NCBI GenBank assembly: GCA_963755495.1
Contig: CAVWJS010000006.1
Span: 62,001 to 126,000 of the forward strand
Direction of reading: 5' to 3'
Length of the DNA: 64,000 nt
Origin: Bog-473 sp963755495
Lineage (GTDB): Bacteria > Actinomycetota > Acidimicrobiia > Acidimicrobiales > RAAP-2
Of the stretch, positions 9,771 through 18,710 are shown piece after piece. The position numbers were made by a program, and so were the translations under genes. A model generated the notes under the pieces. The model was not told the DNA's origin, made no database searches, and saw only the letters and a program-made list of their open reading frames with translations. Each line of letters begins with the position of its first letter. Position 1 is the stretch's first letter.

Positions 9771-10781
9771 GTGACATCTGTGTCTGGGGACTCCAATCCG
9801 ATCGAATCAGTGCCAACTCCTGACATCCAGCAGCGGATGCTTGAGGTCATGGTGCTCGCCAGAGCGACGGATGAACGCATTCGTAAGGGAATTTCTACCG
9901 GTGAATTTTTCACCACCTATTGGCCTTCGCGCGGCCAAGAGGCCATTGCCGGCGCCATTTCGGCTGCCTTGCGCACTGACGATCGCCTCGTCACAACCTA
10001 TCGAGGACTGCACGACCAGATCGGAAAGGGTGTGCCGCTTGTCGAGATCCTCGGCGAGATGCTTGGCCGGAAGGTCGGTGCTTGTGGTGGGAAGGGTGGC
10101 ACCATGCACATCTCCGATCCGAGCGTCGGGTTGATGCTCTCTACCGGCATTGTGGGCGCGGGCATACCAGTGGCCATCGGCCTCGCTTTGGCTGCTCGGT
10201 CGCGAGGGTCGGACCGGGTGGTCGCGGTGAGTTTTGGGGACGGGGCCACCAATACGGGGTCATTTCATGAAGGTGCGAACCTCGCCGCCACGTGGCAGCT
10301 TCCCGTCATATTGGTTTGTCAGAACAACCTGTATGCCGAGATGACCCCCATCGCCGACACAATGCATGTCGAGCACGTGGCGGATCGATCCGCGGCCTAC
10401 AACATGCCCGGGATCTGCACCGATGGCAATGATCCGCTCGAGGTGTACTCAGTGCTCTCCGCCGCAGTCAAACGGGCTCGTTCTGGGGAAGGACCAACCC
10501 TGATCGAATGTGTCACCTACCGCTTCTTCGGTCACTATTTCGGCGACCAGATGGCGTACATCCCCCCCGAGGAGCTCGCTGCGGCAAAGCAAGCAGATCC
10601 GGTCGACCGATTCGTGGATCGCTTGGTCACGTCGGGAGTGATCGACCGGGAGGGGGCGGCGGAAATCGAACAAAGAGCGAAACAGCAAGTGGACGAAGCA
10701 GTGGCCGTGGTGCTGGCCAGCCCTGCGCCTTCCCTCGACCAGCTCGACCAAGACGTCTACGCGGACGTAGTGGCACGATGA
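9771..10781 (+). CDS. Thiamine-diphosphate-dependent dehydrogenase E1 component, alpha subunit
   Basis: 336 residues. E1 alpha of a pyruvate/acetoin/branched-chain 2-oxoacid dehydrogenase-type complex, which decarboxylates a 2-oxo acid or diketone on ThDP. The ThDP motif begins GDGATNTGSFHEGANLAA and ends VILVCQNNLY, with the characteristic GDG...NN spacing. RGQEAIAGAISAAL and GGKGGTMHISDP are further family signatures; GGKGGTMH resembles acetoin dehydrogenase alpha. GTG 9771 follows an AAGGAG site. Its stop overlaps the E1 beta start by four bases (ATGA), as expected for subunits made in equal amounts. Confidence 0.92.
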   Translation: MTSVSGDSNPIESVPTPDIQQRMLEVMVLARATDERIRKGISTGEFFTTYWPSRGQEAIAGAISAALRTDDRLVTTYRGLHDQIGKGVPLVEILGEMLGRKVGACGGKGGTMHISDPSVGLMLSTGIVGAGIPVAIGLALAARSRGSDRVVAVSFGDGATNTGSFHEGANLAATWQLPVILVCQNNLYAEMTPIADTMHVEHVADRSAAYNMPGICTDGNDPLEVYSVLSAAVKRARSGEGPTLIECVTYRFFGHYFGDQMAYIPPEELAAAKQADPVDRFVDRLVTSGVIDREGAAEIEQRAKQQVDEAVAVVLASPAPSLDQLDQDVYADVVAR

Positions 10782-11785
10782 GCCCCGACGCCGAAATCGA
10801 GATGACGGTACGCGAGGCTCTTTCGCTCGCGCTGGACCAAGCATTGACACAGGACGAACGGGTGGTGCTGCTCGGAGAAGACCTGGCCGACCCCGCCGGA
10901 GGAGTCAGTGGCGTCACGGCTGGTCTCTCCACCAAGCATGGAGCTGACCGGGTACTGGACACACCTATTTCTGAGGCAGCAATCGTCGGAGCGGCCATTG
11001 GAGCCGCAATGGAAGGGATGTTGGCGATCCCCGAGATCATGATCATGGATTTCATTGGGATCGCTGTTGATCAAATCGTGAACCACGCGGCGAAGCTGCG
11101 CTTCATGTCTGGCGGCCGCACCACATGTCCGATCACGATCCGCACCGCGGTGTTCGGGGGATTGGGTTCGGGCGCCACCCACTCTCAGTCTCTCGAGGCA
11201 TGGTTCATGCATATTCCCGGACTGAAGGTGATAGTGCCCAGCACGCCGCGAGACGCAAAGGGGCTCTTAACTTCCGCCATCTTCGATCCCGACCCCTGTG
11301 TGTTCATGGAGACGGTCATGACCTACGGCCAGCGGGGACTCGTGCCGACAGATCCCACGTTTTGTATCCCACTGGGTGAAGCCGAGGTGAAGAGGCCGGG
11401 ACGCGATGTGACAATTGTGACCTACGGGCGCTCGGTCTTCGATGCCCTGACGGCGGCGGATGAGCTGGCCAAAGATGGCATTGAGGCAGAAGTATTGGAC
11501 TTGCGCACATTGGTGCCACTCGACACAGCAGGTATTCTCGAATCTGTGGGGAGGACCAAGCGAGCTGTTGTCGCCCATTCCGCCACCGCCTTCGCCGGAC
11601 CTGGCGCTGAGATTGCCGCCTGTATCGGGGAGGGGCTCTTCGGTGAACTGGCGGCCCCAGTCGAGCGCGTCGGCGCTCGTTTTTCGCCGATCCCCTCAGC
11701 ACGCGAGCTGGAGGCGGCCGTGTTGCCGACAGCCTCGTCAATCGTTGCCGCAGCTCGCAGGACCATGGAGACCGCTGGTGGCTGA
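10778..11785 (+). CDS. Thiamine-diphosphate-dependent dehydrogenase E1 component, beta subunit
   Basis: 335 residues, partner of the preceding alpha subunit. The N-terminal part has REALSLALDQALTQDERVVLLGED and DTPISEAAIVGAAIGAAMEG, the conserved E1 beta pyrimidine-binding region; the C-terminal transketolase-like domain has VTIVTYGRSVFDALTAADEL and VLDLRTLVPLD. Its 3' end overlaps the lipoyl protein gene by eight bases. Together with the alpha subunit it resembles acetoin dehydrogenase or a branched-chain 2-oxoacid dehydrogenase; the sequence alone does not fix the substrate. Confidence 0.92.
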   Translation: MSPDAEIEMTVREALSLALDQALTQDERVVLLGEDLADPAGGVSGVTAGLSTKHGADRVLDTPISEAAIVGAAIGAAMEGMLAIPEIMIMDFIGIAVDQIVNHAAKLRFMSGGRTTCPITIRTAVFGGLGSGATHSQSLEAWFMHIPGLKVIVPSTPRDAKGLLTSAIFDPDPCVFMETVMTYGQRGLVPTDPTFCIPLGEAEVKRPGRDVTIVTYGRSVFDALTAADELAKDGIEAEVLDLRTLVPLDTAGILESVGRTKRAVVAHSATAFAGPGAEIAACIGEGLFGELAAPVERVGARFSPIPSARELEAAVLPTASSIVAAARRTMETAGG

Positions 11786-12026
11786 CGTCGTTGCGGTTCG
11801 ACTGCCAAAGCTGTCCTTGGCGACCTCTGAAGCAACCTTGACTGAATGGCTTGTTGAGGACGGAGCACTCGTAAGCGAAGGACAGCCTCTCTACGTGATC
11901 GAGACTGAGAAGGTTGAGACTGAGGTCGAAGCGAGCACCGGCGGGGTCCTCCGCCGCTCGGCCGAAGCAGGTCAGACCTTCCCCGTCGGGACTCAGGTCG
12001 CAACTATCGAAGAATCTCTTGCCTAA
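11778..12026 (+). CDS. Stand-alone biotin/lipoyl attachment domain protein
   Basis: Only 82 residues, consisting of one lipoyl domain: VRLPKLSLATSEATLTEWLV at the start, the modification site in VIETEKVETEVEA (Lys of EKVE), then the glycine turn and VPVGTQVA-like FPVGTQVATIEES end. GTG 11778 overlaps the E1 beta stop. A usual E2 subunit has this domain followed by a peripheral-subunit-binding domain and an acyltransferase core; both are missing here and no E2 core or E3 lies in the window. It may serve as a separate lipoyl carrier for an E2 encoded elsewhere. Confidence 0.87.
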   Translation: MADVVAVRLPKLSLATSEATLTEWLVEDGALVSEGQPLYVIETEKVETEVEASTGGVLRRSAEAGQTFPVGTQVATIEESLA

Positions 12027-12111
12027 ACCGGAAAATCGGTAGGCGCCTATCACGATGCAGGCGATGTCGCCGCACCGGGCCATATCGGGCTCACATGGAG
12101 GAATGTGTCCT

Positions 12112-14295
12112 ATGACGGCATCGCGAGTTCAGCGCAGCGGGTTACAGGTCGCTGACATCCTGCGGGCCTTCATCGAGGATGAGGCGTTACCGGGCACCGG
12201 GTTAACAGCAGCGCAGTTCTGGGCAGCGGCCGACGCGATTCTGCACGACCTGGGACCACGTAACCGCGCGCTTCTCGTCGAACGGGACCGCCTGCAGCGG
12301 CATATCGACGCTTTTCATCGTGGCGTAAGAGGCGGCGCGAACCACTCGTCAAACTATGAGAGAAGCCTTCAGGAGATCGGTTACCTTGTCGCGGAGCCGA
12401 GCGACTTCACGATCGAGACGTCCGGAGTTGACAGAGAAATCGTCGCGCAGCCGGGTCCCCAGCTGGTCGTCCCGATTCTGAACGCGCGGTTCGCGGTCAA
12501 CGCTGCCAATGCGCGCTGGGGTTCCCTCTACGACGCCCTCTACGGCACTGACGCCGTCGACCGCAGCGGCGAGCTTGCGCCTAGTGGTCGCTATAACCCA
12601 GCGCGCGGCGCAGAGGTGATCGCGCGCGGCCGACGGCTGCTCGACCTTTGCGCACCACTTGAGACCGGCTCGCACGCCGATGCGATTGACTACAAAGTGC
12701 GTTCAAGTGGTCTCGAGCTGAGTCTTTCTGGGGGCCGTATATCGCGCCTTATGCAGCCCGGCCAGTTCGTCGGGTGCTGTGGCGACCCTTCGGCCCCCTT
12801 CGCTGTTGTCCTTGTCCATCACGGCTTGCACCTCGAGATTCAGTTAGACCGAACGGACCCGATCGGTGCTGGCGATCCAGCTGGAGTGAAAGACATCGTC
12901 CTGGAGTCCGCCATCACCACAATCATGGACCTGGAGGACTCGGTGGCGGCCGTGGACGCCGAGGACAAGGTGAATTGCTACCGGAACTGGCTGGGCTTGA
13001 TGCAGGGGACGCTCAGTGAGACGGTGACGAAGGGCGAACGGACCTTCCTGCGCACGATGCGGCCCGACCGCGAGTACGTCAACCAGTCCGGCCAAAAGGT
13101 CATCCTGCACGGGCGTGCGTTGCAGTTCGCACGGGTCGTCGGCCATCACATGATGACCGACGCCGTCTTGGACCGCGACGGTCGTGAGGTCGGGGAGGGT
13201 CTCCTTGACGCGGTGATCGTGACTCTGTGCGCCCTCCACGACCTGCGCCGCAATTCCGACTTGCACAACTCACGAACGGGCGCGATCTATATCGTCAAGC
13301 CCAAGATGCACGGCGCGGACGAGGTTGCCTTCGCGGTCGAGACCTTCGTCCGGATCGAGCAGGCCTTCAACCTGGTGCCAAACACTCTGAAGCTCGGGAT
13401 AATGGACGAGGAACGCCGAACGACGGTGAACCTCAGAGCGTGCATCCACGCCGCCCGCGAACGGGTGGTCTTTATCAACACGGGATTCCTCGACCGCACT
13501 GGCGACGAGATCCACACGTCGATGATGGCCGGGGCGGTGGTGCGCAAGGCCGAGATGCGCAGCCAAGAATTCCTGTCAGCCTACGAGTCGCATAACGTCG
13601 AGGTCGGTCTCGCCACGGGACTTGCGGGCAAGGCGCAGATTGGCAAAGGCATGTGGGCCATGCCCGACCGCATGGCCGACATGATGGCGCTCAAGGGTGA
13701 GCAGTTACTGGAGGGCGCGTCGACCGCCTGGGTCCCTTCTCCCACGGCGGCGACGTTGCACGCCATTCATTACCACGAGGTGGATGTGTTCGCCATACAA
13801 GAGAAATTGGCCGAGCGCAAGCCGGTCGGCGTTGAGGCTATCCTGCGCTTACCAATCGCCTCAGACCCGGACTGGAGTGAAGCCGAGCGTCAGCAGGAGG
13901 TCGACAACAACGCGCAATCCATTCTTGGCTATGTCGTGCGATGGATCGACCAAGGTATTGGCTGTTCAAAGGTTCCCGACATCCACGATGTGGCTCTCAT
14001 GGAAGACCGGGCCACACTGCGGATCTCCAGCCAGCTTCTCGCCAACTGGTTGGCGCACGGGATCATCGCAGATTCCGACGTGCTCGCAAGCTTGCAGCGG
14101 CAAGCACAGGTGGTTGATCGGCAGAACGCTGAAGACCCATGCTACGAGCCTCTCGGTGACGGCTCGGGCTCGCTTGCGTTCGCCGCAGCCCGCGACCTGA
14201 TATTGCTTGGTGCACAACAGCCCAACGGTTACACGGAATCCATCCTGCATAGCTATCGTCGCATGAAGAAGGCCCAGATGAACGGTGATCCCTGA
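12112..14295 (+). CDS. glcB: Malate synthase G
   Basis: Condenses acetyl-CoA with glyoxylate to malate, second step of the glyoxylate bypass; cytosolic. 727 residues from ATG 12112, matching isoform G (about 720-730); an upstream in-frame ATG at 12055 has no homology and GGAGGA lies 9 bases before 12112. N-terminus has SGLQVADILRAFIEDEALPG, the usual isoform G opening. Signature blocks follow: VLESAITTIMDLEDSVAAVD, GAIYIVKPKMHGADEVAFA, LGIMDEERRTTVNLRACI and INTGFLDRTGDEIHTSMM. No isocitrate lyase in the window. Its placement after the acyl-CoA genes suggests growth on acetyl-CoA- or glyoxylate-yielding compounds. Confidence 0.96.
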   Translation: MTASRVQRSGLQVADILRAFIEDEALPGTGLTAAQFWAAADAILHDLGPRNRALLVERDRLQRHIDAFHRGVRGGANHSSNYERSLQEIGYLVAEPSDFTIETSGVDREIVAQPGPQLVVPILNARFAVNAANARWGSLYDALYGTDAVDRSGELAPSGRYNPARGAEVIARGRRLLDLCAPLETGSHADAIDYKVRSSGLELSLSGGRISRLMQPGQFVGCCGDPSAPFAVVLVHHGLHLEIQLDRTDPIGAGDPAGVKDIVLESAITTIMDLEDSVAAVDAEDKVNCYRNWLGLMQGTLSETVTKGERTFLRTMRPDREYVNQSGQKVILHGRALQFARVVGHHMMTDAVLDRDGREVGEGLLDAVIVTLCALHDLRRNSDLHNSRTGAIYIVKPKMHGADEVAFAVETFVRIEQAFNLVPNTLKLGIMDEERRTTVNLRACIHAARERVVFINTGFLDRTGDEIHTSMMAGAVVRKAEMRSQEFLSAYESHNVEVGLATGLAGKAQIGKGMWAMPDRMADMMALKGEQLLEGASTAWVPSPTAATLHAIHYHEVDVFAIQEKLAERKPVGVEAILRLPIASDPDWSEAERQQEVDNNAQSILGYVVRWIDQGIGCSKVPDIHDVALMEDRATLRISSQLLANWLAHGIIADSDVLASLQRQAQVVDRQNAEDPCYEPLGDGSGSLAFAAARDLILLGAQQPNGYTESILHSYRRMKKAQMNGDP

Positions 14296-14497
14296 CCGCG
14301 GCACCGACCGGTCTCTGGCCCGAAAGTCGCGAAGTTCCACCCTTCATGAGTCGGACTCACTTCTGATCGATCGTTGGTCAGATTTTAGGGACTGCGAGGG
14401 AGGGAGTTCGCCAGGCCGCGACGAGTGGAAATCGGCCAATTGATCAAGTTTGGCGTCAACACCAACCCACATCGTGGGTCTCGGCTGTCTACGAGCA

Positions 14498-14518
14498 CTC
14501 GCCCGTTGTGCGGGCGAG
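14498..14518. terminator. Hairpin between convergent genes
   Basis: Perfect 8-base inverted repeat CTCGCCCG/CGGGCGAG around a 5-base loop, followed on the plus strand by ATTTCG. It lies between the ends of malate synthase (14295, plus) and the glycosyltransferase (14529, minus), so it could stop transcription from both sides. The T-run is weak, so this is a candidate. Confidence 0.5.
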
Positions 14519-14528
14519 ATTTCGTCGC

Positions 14529-15671
14529 TCAGTATGATGCCGTCCGCTGGATCAGCGCATCGACGGAGTCAGCTGCGAGTGCGGCGCCATTGCAGACCTC
14601 AAGCGCACGGGAGCGCCTACGAGCTTCGTCGGTAAAGGTGGGATCGGAAAGGATCTCCTCGGCAGCGGATCGAATCTGGACGACTGAGGCGTCACCGGGC
14701 AGGGCAACTCCCACTCCCCACTCATCAAGCATCTCCGTGATTGGCGCCTGGTCGCCACCTTTGGCCGGGATCCCCACGATCGGGATGCCGTGTCGCAGGG
14801 CACGCATCGTCGTCCCATGCCCCCCATGACCCACGACTAACGAGGCAGCATTCATTAGGAGATCGTGATCGGCAAACGCAACGACGTAGGCGTTCGTTGG
14901 TCTGGCCAGCTCTCCTGGGTCAACAATCGCCCCCGTCGTAGCCACAACGTGCACCGGCAGTGCTGCGAGGGCGTCGAGCGCTCGTTGCAACATCTCGGGA
15001 CTGCGCTGTTCCACCACGGTGCAGAAACTGAGCAGGACCAACGGGGTCGGGTCATCAGATTCCCATGGGAGCTCCACCGGCAGCGCCCGAGATTCCGTAG
15101 ACAGAACAGGAGCTCCGTGGACGACATGATTCCATCGAGTCGCCGGGGAGCCATCGAACTCGTGGAGTGCGTTGACCTGGAGGAGGTCGCGATCACCCCA
15201 CAGGAGCTCGAGCGGTGGCAAGCCCGAGAAGCCAGCTTTAATCCTCGACTCACTCTGCATCGTGAAGTTCGATTGCCACATGGTCCATAAGGAATCTAAG
15301 AGCGTGTGGAGCATGACGGCGGTCGGACGGCAGAACCGAGGGGCAACGTCAAGTGCGGCGGAGAACATGGCATCGATAATCACGACGTCCGGATTGAACG
15401 CTGAAGCCACACCGACGAGTTCTTCTCCGACGGAGGGCGAACTTGTGTAGCCAAACACCTCGGCCAGCGGATGAAATGAGTACCGATCGAGATCGGTGCG
15501 GGCCGCATCTAGTGCGGTTGCGGAGAAGCCGGCAGCTTCGACACGTCCGAGCATGTCAGGCCGTCCAAAGAAGTGGACGTCGTGACCACGATCGGTGAGC
15601 TCGCGGGCGATTCCGAGGCTCGGCGTGAGGTTGCCCCCTCCGTCCCAACAAGCCCACATGATTGATGCCAT
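14529..15671 (-). CDS. Glycosyltransferase, UDP-glycosyltransferase/MGT (GT1) family
   Basis: GT-B enzyme that transfers a sugar from a nucleotide donor to a small hydrophobic acceptor, 380 residues. N-terminus SIMWACWDGGGNLTPSLGIA matches the acceptor-domain opening with its Gly-rich loop; the donor site carries the family motif VVGHGGHGTTMRALRHGIP followed by GIPAKGGDQ. The PVHVVATTGAIVDP segment precedes it. ATG 15671 is supported by GGAGGA 8 bases upstream; a longer frame to 15923 overlaps the regulator gene. It lies 19 bases downstream of a TetR regulator on the same strand. Such pairs often inactivate macrolides or make glycosylated metabolites; the acceptor is unknown. Confidence 0.88.
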   Translation of the reverse strand: MASIMWACWDGGGNLTPSLGIARELTDRGHDVHFFGRPDMLGRVEAAGFSATALDAARTDLDRYSFHPLAEVFGYTSSPSVGEELVGVASAFNPDVVIIDAMFSAALDVAPRFCRPTAVMLHTLLDSLWTMWQSNFTMQSESRIKAGFSGLPPLELLWGDRDLLQVNALHEFDGSPATRWNHVVHGAPVLSTESRALPVELPWESDDPTPLVLLSFCTVVEQRSPEMLQRALDALAALPVHVVATTGAIVDPGELARPTNAYVVAFADHDLLMNAASLVVGHGGHGTTMRALRHGIPIVGIPAKGGDQAPITEMLDEWGVGVALPGDASVVQIRSAAEEILSDPTFTDEARRRSRALEVCNGAALAADSVDALIQRTASY

Positions 15672-15690
15672 AAGGCATTCCTCCGCTTCG

Positions 15691-16281
15691 TTATTCAGAG
15701 GAGGCATCGAGAAGGACGCCTCGGACCAGTCGTTGGATGATTGACTCAGCTGCCGCGCGATCGAGGTTGAAATCACGCCGGAGGAGCTTCCAGACATACA
15801 CGTCAGTAGCGGCAAGAAGAGCCAAGACCACCCGTTTTCGAGCCGCCGTCTGGTAACCGGCAAGTGGCTTGGCAAACGAAGATTCCACCCAGGCCCGATG
15901 GCTGCGCCGGCCAAGATCGGCAACGGCAGCGAAGCCAGGGATCCGATGCTCCTCTCCTAAGATCCGCATGACCCGATCGCCGATTTCCTCGTAGTCGTCG
16001 ATGAGGACATGGACCGTTTCGTCGACAGACCGCGGCGCATTGAGGGCGAGTGGTTCACGATTCCGCAACGATCCGATTACTTCATCAAGCAGACCTTCTT
16101 TGCTGCTAAATGCTCGAAGCAAAGTCTGAACGCTGGTACCCGCATTCGACGCAACCTGGTCGAGCGTGAAGTCCGTGGCATGCGAGTCGAACAGTGCCCG
16201 TGCTACTTCGAGAATGCGCTGGCGGGTGGCCGCTGCCTTCTCGGACCGAACGGTCATGGAGTAGCCACGGCTTCGATTCAT
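15691..16281 (-). CDS. TetR/AcrR family transcriptional regulator
   Basis: About 196 residues. The N-terminal HTH reads RQRILEVARALFDSHATDFT, LDQVASNAGTSVQTLLRAF and SSKEGLLDEVIGSL, the standard TetR three-helix domain; the C-terminal ligand domain is generic. It precedes the glycosyltransferase by 19 bases and probably represses both genes. No ribosome site is evident before any start (GTG 16296, ATG 16281, ATG 16257), suggesting a leaderless transcript; 16281 is chosen because the GTG sits within the operator-like palindrome. Confidence 0.88.
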   Translation of the reverse strand: MNRSRGYSMTVRSEKAAATRQRILEVARALFDSHATDFTLDQVASNAGTSVQTLLRAFSSKEGLLDEVIGSLRNREPLALNAPRSVDETVHVLIDDYEEIGDRVMRILGEEHRIPGFAAVADLGRRSHRAWVESSFAKPLAGYQTAARKRVVLALLAATDVYVWKLLRRDFNLDRAAAESIIQRLVRGVLLDASSE

Positions 16282-16294
16282 GGCAGTTATGGTC

Positions 16295-16318
16295 ACATGA
16301 ATGTGAGATTCATGTCAA
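16295..16318 (-). promoter_or_regulatory. Operator palindrome and -35 box upstream of the TetR gene
   Basis: Perfect inverted repeat ACATGAAT-N5-ATTCATGT at 16295-16315. On the minus strand a consensus TTGACA -35 hexamer at 16318-16313 overlaps its upstream arm. It lies 14 bases before ATG 16281. A bound dimer would cover the promoter, the expected layout for autorepression by a TetR protein controlling itself and the downstream glycosyltransferase. Confidence 0.75.
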
Positions 16319-16397
16319 CCCAACACCCACGAATATGCAGCAGTTCAGCAAATAACCCGTGCGTTGTCCGCGGGGACCGCGTTGGTGGCAAATCCAA

Positions 16398-17246
16398 TCA
16401 GGCGAGACCGCGTGCTTCTTCGATTCGGTGCTTCCACGCGATCGCCAGTCCGAGTATCGCCACGTAGCCGGCCAGGATCAGCCAATGGCTGAATCTCAGC
16501 GTTTGGCCGTCGAGGACGGCCAAAGCCAGGGAGACCTGGTGATAACTCGGCATGAGGTGGGCAACGAACTGGAGCGAGCCCGGCATTTGGTCGACCGGGG
16601 TGAACAGGCCCCCGAAGTAGCCGAGGACGAACATCAGCCCGGTGACGACGGGAAATGCAGCTTCGGTGGCTACCAGGAAGCCGATGAAGACGCCCAGTAC
16701 GGCGAACGGCAGTGACGTGGCCCACAGCAGGAAAGTGAGTCCGATCCAAGTCGTAGCTGCCAGTCGAACGCCGCCGAATCCGGCGCCGACCGCTTCGACC
16801 AGAACGATGACCGGGAGCACCACGAGCATGCTGGCGATGACTTTGGTGGCCACGTACGACCATGCGGGGATCGGGGTGACCCGCAGCTGGCGGGCCCAGC
16901 CGGAGGCACGTTCCATCGAGAGTCTGGTACCGGCTGCGTTGAGGGCGGCCACGAGCGCCCCAAAGGAGCACATGGAGACCATGAGATACACGCGCCAAGG
17001 AACGGTGCCGTCCACGATTTTGCCCGCGGTTTGGTTGCCGAGGAAGAGGATGTAGAAGATCACCGGGAAGCCGACGGTGATGGCGAGGAACTTCCAGCTC
17101 CGCAACAGCCGTCCCACCTCGAATCGGCCGAAGGCCAGGAGTGGCGATAGGCGGCCGCGGCGGCCGTCCCGTGCCCTCAGGCCCGTTCGAGAGCGCGTAG
17201 GGGGATCGTCCGAGAGGTTGGGCGGGAGGGTCGAAGTATCCGTCAC
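16398..17246 (-). CDS. ABC-2 type transporter permease
   Basis: Integral membrane exporter subunit, 282 residues. After a short charged N-terminus come about six membrane segments, including FLAITVGFPVIFYILFLG, YVATKVIASMLVVLPVIVLV and AAFPVVTGLMFVLGYFGGLF. The GGLFTPVDQMPGSLQFVAHL loop is typical of DrrB/NodJ-like permeases. The start overlaps the stop of the ATPase gene by four bases, so they form one exporter. Substrate unknown; antibiotic or lipid export is common for this class. Confidence 0.9.
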   Translation of the reverse strand: MTDTSTLPPNLSDDPPTRSRTGLRARDGRRGRLSPLLAFGRFEVGRLLRSWKFLAITVGFPVIFYILFLGNQTAGKIVDGTVPWRVYLMVSMCSFGALVAALNAAGTRLSMERASGWARQLRVTPIPAWSYVATKVIASMLVVLPVIVLVEAVGAGFGGVRLAATTWIGLTFLLWATSLPFAVLGVFIGFLVATEAAFPVVTGLMFVLGYFGGLFTPVDQMPGSLQFVAHLMPSYHQVSLALAVLDGQTLRFSHWLILAGYVAILGLAIAWKHRIEEARGLA

Positions 17247-18370
17247 GTGCCGTCCCCGTCCATGGTGTCGGTCGAAAGGCTCTCGGAGGGTTCGGATGGG
17301 ATGGTGTTGGACTTGACGAAGCCAACGCCGGTCAGCGCCACGAACGCCTGTTCTAGTCCCGCCCCGGTGACCTCGAGGTCGCGGAAGGGGACGCCACGGC
17401 CGACCAGGTCGCGGATGGTGGCGTCGGCATCAAGCGAGTCGATTGAGACTCCCGTGCCCGCGAGGTCGACCTCCGACACGCCATCGAGATCAAAGAGCGC
17501 CGCCCGGTTCGGGCAATCGGTGACGAAGCGCAGCCGCCGGGTCGGCACGGCCGCCTTGAGGGTGGCCCCGGGGCCATCAGCCACCACCCTTCCGTGGTTG
17601 AGTACGACGACGCGGTCGGCGATCTCATCTGCCTCCGCAAGTTGATGGGTAGCGAAGAGCACCGTGCGACCTTCGTTCCCGAAGTCCCGCATCATCCGCC
17701 AGAAGGACTGGCGGGACTCCACGTCCATGGCCGACGTGGGTTCATCGAGGAACACGACCTCGGGGTCGCCGGCGATGGCGATGGCGAAGCGGACTCGCTG
17801 GGCCTGGCCGCCTGAGAGACGGTCGGTCCGCCGGCGCAGGAGGGTGCTGATGTCGGCGCGCTCGACGATTTCGGCGAGCGGCAAGGGTCGCCGGTACATC
17901 CGCCGGATCAGGCCGAGGGCCTGGTCGACGCGGACGCCAGGGGGTAGACCGATGCCCGAGCCGGACTGAAGCATGGCACCGACCCGGCCATCAGCCACGG
18001 CCAGGCGTGGGTCGCTGCCGAGAACCTCGACGCATCCGTGCTGTGGTCGGAGCAGGCCGAGCAACACGGAGATCGTGGTCGACTTGCCGGCGCCGTTCGG
18101 TCCGAGGAGCGCAAGCACCTCACCTTGGTCAACCTCCAGGTCCAGGCGATCGAGGGCAATCCGGGTCCCGTAGCGGTGGGTGACGCCACGGAACGACAGA
18201 GCTACGGGCCGTGTGGGCTCAAGCACAGAGGCGTCGGGCGGCCCATCTGAAGGAAGGATCAAGAGGTGCGGTCCACTGTCGCGGGGGGCTTTTGTCGTCG
18301 CAGCTTCGAGATAATCCGGGACCGCCGACTTGGCCGGGCCCTCGTTCCGGCTGATCATGCGGTCGGGCAT
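17243..18370 (-). CDS. ABC transporter ATP-binding protein, DrrA/NatA-like
   Basis: ATPase of the adjacent ABC-2 exporter, 375 residues. Walker A is LLGPNGAGKSTT, signature LSGGQAQRVRFAIA, Walker B VVFLDEPTSAMD, with H-loop FATHQLAEADEIAD. The roughly 100-residue C-terminal extension (TRRLRFVTDCPNRAALFDL onward) is the DrrA-type regulatory tail. ATG 18370 is fixed by a perfect AGGAGG site six bases upstream; an upstream ATG at 18472 lacks one. About 65 residues precede the ATPase core, longer than usual and of low complexity. Confidence 0.92.
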   Translation of the reverse strand: MPDRMISRNEGPAKSAVPDYLEAATTKAPRDSGPHLLILPSDGPPDASVLEPTRPVALSFRGVTHRYGTRIALDRLDLEVDQGEVLALLGPNGAGKSTTISVLLGLLRPQHGCVEVLGSDPRLAVADGRVGAMLQSGSGIGLPPGVRVDQALGLIRRMYRRPLPLAEIVERADISTLLRRRTDRLSGGQAQRVRFAIAIAGDPEVVFLDEPTSAMDVESRQSFWRMMRDFGNEGRTVLFATHQLAEADEIADRVVVLNHGRVVADGPGATLKAAVPTRRLRFVTDCPNRAALFDLDGVSEVDLAGTGVSIDSLDADATIRDLVGRGVPFRDLEVTGAGLEQAFVALTGVGFVKSNTIPSEPSESLSTDTMDGDGT

Positions 18371-18710
18371 CGTGCCTCCTGGCTCCGAGCGACATGCCCG
18401 GGTGCGGGCCCAGACGAGCCCTACGAAGAGTCTTGTCCGGTTCGAATCGTGGCCAGTAGGGGCAAAGGTCACCTGCCGCGTGCGTTATTTGTGGCGGGTG
18501 CGGCGTGTGAACCCGCTCAGGACCAGGACGAGCGCCTACATCACAAGGAGCAAGACGGGCTGGAGTAGCCCGGGGGGCGGCTCGCCGGGATGGCCACTTT
18601 CCCCCACAGTGAACCCCGGTCAATCCGCCAGCCGTCATCCGACCTGGATCCCTCGGTCTCGGATGAGGGGGACGGCGAAGAACTGCCCCTCGGCGAGCGG
18701 AAGTTGCCAA
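18371..18710. other. Stretch without a recognisable gene
   Basis: About 340 bases between the ABC ATPase start and the end of a small minus-strand gene. Open frames here are out-of-frame or arginine/proline-rich shadow translations with no ribosome site. It should contain the promoter of the exporter operon; none could be picked out by eye. Confidence 0.45.

Noticed and set aside
18430..18460. GGTTCGAATC resembling a tRNA T-loop
   Set aside because: The flanking bases do not form a 5-base T stem, and no acceptor stem, anticodon arm or D arm can be drawn around it.
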